Below, piece by piece: positions 6,708 through 10,980 of a stretch of 10,980 nt of DNA. Position 1 is the stretch's first letter. Each line of letters opens with the position of its first letter. The translations under genes were made by a program, and so were the position numbers. The DNA lies in the NCBI GenBank assembly GCA_021779435.1, contig JAJYAR010000051.1, positions 1-10,980 on the forward strand, in the 5' to 3' direction. The notes under the pieces are model-generated. The model made no database searches. It was not told the origin of the DNA and was given only the letters and a program-made list of their open reading frames with translations. Source of the stretch: a bacterium (lineage in GTDB: Bacteria; Verrucomicrobiota; Verrucomicrobiae; JAJYAR01).

Positions 6708-8345
6708 TCACTGGGCACGCAGGTAGGGCGCCAGCGGCGCCCCGGGAAGCGCACGCAGCGCGGCGGCCACGATCCCGGCATTCAGCTTCGCTCCAATCAG
6801 GCTGGTGTGCGTGTGGGGATCGCCAAACATCGTCTTCACCTTCTCGGGCCCCATCGCGTCATAACGCTCCGCAATCAGTTCGTTCAACGGGATGAACGCC
6901 ACGCCCTCCTGTTGCGCCACCTCGCGAGCCCAGCCGGAATAGGTTTTGTCCGAACGCACGATCTTTCCATCCCTCCAGATCATGCGGGGAATCTGCGAAC
7001 ACACGATCGGCGTCACGCCTCGGGCCTTCGCCTCGCGGATATACTTGCGCAGGTACCAGCCATAGGTGTGCACGATCTCGTGCTTCTTCGTGAGCAGGTT
7101 GTCGATCGCCTGCGACTCGTCGCCCACACCCTTGATCGTCCCGCGGGCGCGGCTCGTGTCGTTGAGCGGCCCCTCGTCGTTGTGGCCAAATTGCATGACC
7201 AGAAAATCGCCCGGCTTGAGCAGGGTCAGCACGCGCTCCCAGTAGCCCAGCGTGATGAAGCTGCGGCTGCTCGTGCCGCCCACGGCGCGATTGCAGACGT
7301 TGATCTTCGAGAGATCGAAGTACGGCGAAAGTTCGTCACCCCAGCCCCACTGGCCGCCCCGGCCGTCGCCGCGGCCGTTACGCACAGTCGAGTCGCCGAT
7401 GATCATCAGCGTGGGGAGCTTCGGATTGGCCGGCTCGGGGAGGTTCAGCCAGACCAGGAAATCAGGCGGAATCGCGAGGCCCTTGGCGGACAGGTAATGC
7501 CTCCAGGGCCCGCCGCGAATCCCCTCCAGGCCGGCCACCACCGAGGCGGCGTTGAGGTCCGCGCCCTCGCTGTTGGTGTGCGTATGGTCGCGCGGGAAGA
7601 AGGTCTTCACCTTCGCCTCGCCAAGCTCCTGGTAGCGGTCTGCGACGATCCGCGTCAGGTCGATGAAGTCCGTGCCTTCCTGCTGCGCGACCTCGCGGTC
7701 CCATTCGCGATAATGTCCGTCGCCACGCTCCACCTTTCCATCCCGCCAGATGTCGCGCACGGTGAGCGACACTATGATCGGCGTGGCGCTCTTCGCCCGC
7801 ACATCGCGGATCATCTTCCGCAGATACCAGCCGAAGGTGTGCACGATCTCGTGTTTTCCGGTCAGCACATTGTCGATGGCCTGGCTTTCGTCGCCGATGC
7901 CCGGCAGCGATCCGCGCGCGCGCAGCGGCCATTTCGACCCCGGGGGCTCCGCGTTGATCGCCCCGGAATCATTGTGTCCAAACTGGATCAGGACATAGTC
8001 TCCGCCCTTCACCTGGCTCAGGAGCTTGGCCCAGAGCCCCTCGGTGATATAGGTGCGGCTGCTGCGTCCGCCGCGCGCGAGGTTCACGACATTGATCTTT
8101 GCCGGATCAAAATAGTCGTGGAACGGAGCGCCCCAGCCCTGGATCGGATGTCCGCCGTAATTCGCGGCGGTCGAGTCGCTCGCGATGAAGACAGTCGGCA
8201 GCCTGGGATCGCGCGGCTCCTCGGTCGGAGGCGGATTGTGCCGCATGTCCGGATCGTGAGCCACGGTTTGCGCGTGCAGGCCCAGCCCGGCAACTGCCAG
8301 GAGGACCGCGGAACCTATCGTGCGTAGAAGGCGCGGGGGATTCAT
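6708..8345 (-). CDS. Rhamnogalacturonan acetylesterase-like protein with two tandem SGNH domains
   Basis: The protein has 545 residues with a Sec signal peptide (about 1-25, probable cleavage after LHA). Two SGNH/GDSL hydrolase domains follow, about 50-280 and 311-535, with equivalent positions offset by exactly 257 residues. Domain 1 has SDST with Ser58, GG at 92-93, GHND with Asn125, and Asp253-x-x-His256. Domain 2 has GDST with Ser319, GG at 356-357, GHND with Asn389 and His513, but Pro510 replaces the Asp, which appears one residue earlier (Asp509). The block GDESQAIDN through HEIVHT-GWYLRK is nearly identical in both. Related rhamnogalacturonan acetylesterases (CE12, e.g. YesT and the Aspergillus enzyme) remove acetyl groups from galacturonate in RG-I so lyases can act. 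The gene is last in the symporter-GH43-esterase operon, 25 bp after the previous gene. No SD; leader TTTTCAACCCAAGAAATCCAAC. Acetylesterase activity is inferred from family and context. Confidence 0.9.
   Translation of the reverse strand: MNPPRLLRTIGSAVLLAVAGLGLHAQTVAHDPDMRHNPPPTEEPRDPRLPTVFIASDSTAANYGGHPIQGWGAPFHDYFDPAKINVVNLARGGRSSRTYITEGLWAKLLSQVKGGDYVLIQFGHNDSGAINAEPPGSKWPLRARGSLPGIGDESQAIDNVLTGKHEIVHTFGWYLRKMIRDVRAKSATPIIVSLTVRDIWRDGKVERGDGHYREWDREVAQQEGTDFIDLTRIVADRYQELGEAKVKTFFPRDHTHTNSEGADLNAASVVAGLEGIRGGPWRHYLSAKGLAIPPDFLVWLNLPEPANPKLPTLMIIGDSTVRNGRGDGRGGQWGWGDELSPYFDLSKINVCNRAVGGTSSRSFITLGYWERVLTLLKPGDFLVMQFGHNDEGPLNDTSRARGTIKGVGDESQAIDNLLTKKHEIVHTYGWYLRKYIREAKARGVTPIVCSQIPRMIWRDGKIVRSDKTYSGWAREVAQQEGVAFIPLNELIAERYDAMGPEKVKTMFGDPHTHTSLIGAKLNAGIVAAALRALPGAPLAPYLRAQ
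7048..7131 (-). repeat. Intragenic direct repeat, copy in SGNH domain 2 (partner 7819-7902)
   Basis: This 84-bp segment aligns without gaps to 7819-7902, offset 771 bp, with roughly three quarters of bases identical by eye. It encodes the conserved ESQAIDN...KHEIVHT-GWYLRK block of the second esterase domain. It marks the internal duplication of the gene and could be a substrate for recombination. Confidence 0.7.
7819..7902 (-). repeat. Intragenic direct repeat, copy in SGNH domain 1 (partner 7048-7131)
   Basis: This is the partner of the repeat at 7048-7131, encoding the same block in the first esterase domain. The gap-free 771-bp (257-codon) spacing matches the offset of the SGNH catalytic motifs. 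Confidence 0.7.
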
Positions 8346-8370
8346 GTTGGATTTCTTGGGTTGAAAAGGA

Positions 8371-9378
8371 TCACTTGGCCGCGGGTCCCGGCAGCGCAGC
8401 CTGCAGGCGGTCGACCACCGACCAGGGCACGCGGATCATCGTTCCATGCCGGGCCCCCGCAGGGACCGAAATCTGCGCGGTGATGTCCTGCCAGTGCACC
8501 AGGTCCCTCGAACGCACCGCACCGTAACGCTTTTCCCGATACTCGTCGTAATAGACAACCGTGTCGTCGCCCACCCGGATCGCCGTCGGGCCCTCCACCC
8601 AGGCGCGCGTGAACGGCGCCTGGAAGGTCGTCCACGGACCCTCCGGATCGGCCGCCGTCGCCATCCTAAGGCGCTTCACCACCGGATGAACGGTCTCGTC
8701 CTTCGCGATCATGTGAAAAATCCCCTTCTCGTCCTCGATCATCGTCGCGTCAATCACGCTGAAGCCCGGATCCGAGAACAGGCGCGTGGGCGCGAAATGC
8801 ACCCAGTCCTTCGTCGTCGTACAATAGATGCGGTGGTTGAGCCCATGCTCCGAGGAGCCGTCCGTCGCCGGAAACCGGCCCGGAATGGTCGTCGCCCAAT
8901 AGATCAGGAAACGCGACCGCGTCGCGTCCCAATACGCCTCCGGTGCCCAGCAATTTCTCGCCTTCGCCTCCTTGGCCATCACCGGGATCGCCCGTTCGGG
9001 AGTCCATTTCAGGAAATCCCTCGTCGACGCAGTCCCAATCTCACGGTCCCACCACCCCGTCGTCCAGACGAGGTGGTACACCCCGTCCGGTCCCTGGGCA
9101 ACACAGGGGTCGCGCATCAGGCGGTCGCCGCCGATCTCAGGAGGCAGACAGGCCCGGCCGCCATTCAGGGCTCGCCAGTGGTCGCCGTCCGCGCTCCACG
9201 CCAGATGCAGGCCATCCTGGCCCTGTCCGACAAAATATACGAACAGGTAGGGATCCGGCTTCGGGGCGGTGCCACCGAAACCGACCACCGCGTTCAATGC
9301 GAACAACCCCGCCCACAGCGCCCAGCGCACCTTGCTGGTCGCTCCCGTGCCGGGATGCAGGATGACTCCAATCTTCAT
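8371..9378 (-). CDS. GH43-like five-bladed beta-propeller glycoside hydrolase, secreted
   Basis: The protein has 335 residues from the ATG at 9378. A basic start and hydrophobic stretch (about residues 16-36, KVRWALWAGLFALNAVVG) suggest a Sec signal or membrane anchor. The remainder resembles family 43 glycosidases: repeated blades with aromatic/DW motifs (WSADGDHW, TRDFLKW, TTKDWVHF, SRDLVHW), MRDPCV with Asp90 as candidate general base, CWAPE at 143-147, IDATM with Asp210 as candidate pKa modulator, and EGPTA with Glu262 as candidate general acid. GH43 enzymes typically act on arabinan, xylan or galactan side chains. In this locus, trimming of RG-I arabinan or galactan branches is plausible, but specificity cannot be read from sequence. 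The gene lies 20 bp after the symporter stop and 25 bp before the esterase, so it is probably operonic. The frame is open upstream to 9513, but that part overlaps the symporter; the 9378 start is the one placing the signal near the N-terminus. Confidence 0.82.
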   Translation of the reverse strand: MKIGVILHPGTGATSKVRWALWAGLFALNAVVGFGGTAPKPDPYLFVYFVGQGQDGLHLAWSADGDHWRALNGGRACLPPEIGGDRLMRDPCVAQGPDGVYHLVWTTGWWDREIGTASTRDFLKWTPERAIPVMAKEAKARNCWAPEAYWDATRSRFLIYWATTIPGRFPATDGSSEHGLNHRIYCTTTKDWVHFAPTRLFSDPGFSVIDATMIEDEKGIFHMIAKDETVHPVVKRLRMATAADPEGPWTTFQAPFTRAWVEGPTAIRVGDDTVVYYDEYREKRYGAVRSRDLVHWQDITAQISVPAGARHGTMIRVPWSVVDRLQAALPGPAAK

Positions 9379-9398
9379 GGTGTCGGTCGACTGCCGCC

Positions 9399-10980
9399 TC
9401 AAGGAGCCGCCCAGTGCAGCAGCAGCACGAACACCACCACGATCGCAAACGACGCCGCGCAGCACGCCGCAAATCCGACCGCATCGACGCGATCCCATTT
9501 GCAGAACTCCCAATTCGACCCCGGAAACAACTTGGTGTGATCGAAACGCCCCGGATCGCTCCGCGTCTGCGCCATCGCCGCCGCCTCCAGCTCCGGCGTC
9601 GCACCGACCGGCGTCTTCATCTTGCCGTAGAATTGGGCCGCCCGCTCGGGTTGCGTGTCACGGGTCAGCCAGCTGCCGACCAACAGCACCGCAAACGGAA
9701 AGAGTCCGTCGAAGAAGAACTGGAGCGTCATCCTCTGGCTCGGGGCGAGCTTCGCGACGTTCAACCCCACCCGGCTCATCAGCCAGCATTCGAAATCGAA
9801 GCGTCCTTCGCCGACCAGCGGACTCGCCAGGTCGTTGGCCTTCTCATGCACCACGTTGTCGAAATACACCCCCGCGGGCTCCCCCGACGGGGTGGGCGCC
9901 ATCTGCGCAAGCGACTGGTTGTGGCTGAGCACCGGAAACTTCGATGCAGTCCACGGCACCACCAGGATCGTCAGCGTCGACAGCACCACGCAGGCCCACA
10001 CCGCCGACGACGTCATCCGACGCCAGAAAAAGATCATCAGCACGCATGCCCCGAAGGGCACATTCACTGTCAGCACGATGTTCACGATCGAGAGGAAGTC
10101 GCCCATCAGCCAGGCCGACATCGCACCAAGCGCCAGGATCACCACGATCGTGCAGCGCGCGAAGAACACGCCCCTCTCCTGGGAAATGTCGGGCCAGATC
10201 TGCCGATAGACGTTGCGCACAAACAGCGACGAGATCGCCAGGGCCTTGGCTGCCAGCGTCGACATCGTGCCCGCCAGCACGCCCGCCAGCATCAGCCCGA
10301 TCAGGCCCGGCCCGAGCAGGCGGCTCGAGAGCGCACCCCAGGTCGCGTCCGGATCCGAAAGCCCTCCGGCGCCGAACACGGCGAACGCAATCAGGCCCGC
10401 AAACACCCACAGGATGATCATGAGGCGTTTCAAATAGGTGCCCGATACCCCGCTGCGCGCCGAAAACTCGTTCGTCGCCGAGCCGCAGATGCCCATGTTG
10501 TGGCTGAGCCCGCCGTTCTGCACGATGCTCACCAGGAGGATGGCCAGCAGGCTCCAGGTCGAGAACTGCCCCGCTGAGCCCGACCCGAACAGGTCGAACA
10601 TTCGCCTGGGCACCTTCTGTCCAAGCGCATGCCAGCCGCCTATGGCGTGCAGCCCCACCGGCACCAGCAGCACCGAAAAGACGATGATGAGCACGCTCTG
10701 CAGCCCCTCGTTGACGGCCGCGGCCGTCATGCCTCCCATCACGATGTAGGCTCCGACGACCGCCGCGAAGACGCCGTAGAAAAGCACCGGGGGCAGGAGC
10801 GTGATGTAGCTGTGCAGTTCGCCGCGCGCGCTGCGGTCGAGCAGCAGATCCATGTGCGTGCGCTCCGCCGGCGTCAGGTCGCCCGCCGACGCGCGCTGCT
10901 CCAGATGCTTGAGCTCCTTGTACCCTTCGATCGAGGCCCGGTCCTTCGCCGTCCATTCCGACTGCTGTTTCACCACCAAC
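9399..10980 (-). CDS. Sodium:solute symporter (SSS family), 5' end off window
   Basis: The open frame enters from the right edge and runs about 526 codons to the stop at 9399-9401, so the true start and probably the first few membrane helices are missing. The TTG at 10979 is a chance near-start, not the initiator. About ten hydrophobic helices are visible, with SSS-type signatures: AYIVMGGMTAAAVNEGLQSV, a segment of small residues GLIGLMLAGVLAGTMSTLAAKAL (helix 8 region, near the Na+ site), and VNIVLTVNVPFGACVLMIFFW. About 60 hydrophilic residues open the visible part, and a hydrophilic segment of roughly 75 residues at about 9735-9955 separates two late helices. SSS transporters import sugars, organic acids or glycosides with Na+. 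It is the first visible gene of the operon with the GH43-like enzyme and esterase, so the likely cargo is rhamnose, galacturonate or an unsaturated RG disaccharide (inference). Confidence 0.9.
   Translation of the reverse strand, partial: LVVKQQSEWTAKDRASIEGYKELKHLEQRASAGDLTPAERTHMDLLLDRSARGELHSYITLLPPVLFYGVFAAVVGAYIVMGGMTAAAVNEGLQSVLIIVFSVLLVPVGLHAIGGWHALGQKVPRRMFDLFGSGSAGQFSTWSLLAILLVSIVQNGGLSHNMGICGSATNEFSARSGVSGTYLKRLMIILWVFAGLIAFAVFGAGGLSDPDATWGALSSRLLGPGLIGLMLAGVLAGTMSTLAAKALAISSLFVRNVYRQIWPDISQERGVFFARCTIVVILALGAMSAWLMGDFLSIVNIVLTVNVPFGACVLMIFFWRRMTSSAVWACVVLSTLTILVVPWTASKFPVLSHNQSLAQMAPTPSGEPAGVYFDNVVHEKANDLASPLVGEGRFDFECWLMSRVGLNVAKLAPSQRMTLQFFFDGLFPFAVLLVGSWLTRDTQPERAAQFYGKMKTPVGATPELEAAAMAQTRSDPGRFDHTKLFPGSNWEFCKWDRVDAVGFAACCAASFAIVVVFVLLLHWAAP

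Noticed and set aside
6807..8327. Plus-strand open frame of 506 codons
   Set aside because: It mirrors the two-domain esterase, whose catalytic motifs are clear on the other strand; its composition is low-complexity Arg/Val/His.
9379..9513. Upstream extension of the GH43-like gene
   Set aside because: It would overlap the symporter C-terminus and bury the hydrophobic export signal in the interior.
9414..10577. Plus-strand open frame of 387 codons
   Set aside because: It is antisense to the symporter, extremely Arg/His/Gln rich, with no recognisable fold.
10977..10979. TTG at the right edge as the symporter start
   Set aside because: The visible protein lacks the first helices of an SSS transporter and starts in a hydrophilic loop, so the gene clearly continues past the window.
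1..10980. tRNA/rRNA genes, CRISPR arrays, insertion sequences, phage or defence genes
   Set aside because: I looked on both strands for repeat-spacer patterns, transposase-like proteins and tRNA-like cloverleaves in the gaps and saw none; the gaps are short and hold only small dyads.

Overview
The window is a GC-rich chromosomal segment that reads as a rhamnogalacturonan-I (pectin backbone) utilisation locus. The gene content is an exo-rhamnogalacturonan-lyase-like enzyme, a GH105 unsaturated rhamnogalacturonyl hydrolase, a rhamnogalacturonan-acetylesterase-like protein, a GH43-like enzyme, L-rhamnose mutarotase, a sodium:solute symporter and a LacI-type regulator. There are no SusC/SusD-like genes. 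Together with the PcRGLX/YetA-like lyase, this suggests a Verrucomicrobia/Opitutaceae-like bacterium. That assignment is an inference from gene style, not from a marker gene.

Layout: six genes lie on the minus strand and one on the plus strand. From right to left on the minus strand, a symporter truncated by the right edge (from 10980 to 9399), a GH43-like protein (9378 to 8371) and a two-domain SGNH acetylesterase (8345 to 6708) are spaced by 20 and 25 bp and look like one operon, whose promoter lies outside the window. The LacI-family regulator (5589 to 6662, plus) converges on this operon, with a GC-rich inverted repeat between the two 3' ends. It is divergent from rhaM (5437 to 5123) and the Tat-exported lyase (5031 to 2287). 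A 274-bp gap then precedes the GH105 gene (2012 to below 1), which is cut by the left edge.

How the genes may work together: the secreted esterase removes acetyl groups, the exported lyase cleaves the backbone to unsaturated galacturonyl-rhamnose units, and the GH43-like enzyme trims arabinan or galactan side chains. The symporter imports products, the leaderless and therefore probably cytoplasmic GH105 removes the unsaturated uronic acid, and RhaM interconverts rhamnose anomers for catabolism. The LacI-type protein probably senses a rhamnose-containing product. Repeated AGTCCG/CCGAATTCGG elements sit in the regulator/rhaM divergent region, and a related sequence lies upstream of GH105.

Most gene starts lack a recognisable Shine-Dalgarno sequence and have C-rich leaders. 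The most unusual features are the tandem SGNH domains, where the second domain has a shifted catalytic Asp; the long N-terminal extension on GH105; the operator-like repeats; and a small SD-equipped ORF overlapping the GH105 start. The pathway itself is known, and I see no clearly new defence or mobile system. No RNA genes, insertion sequences or CRISPR arrays were seen.
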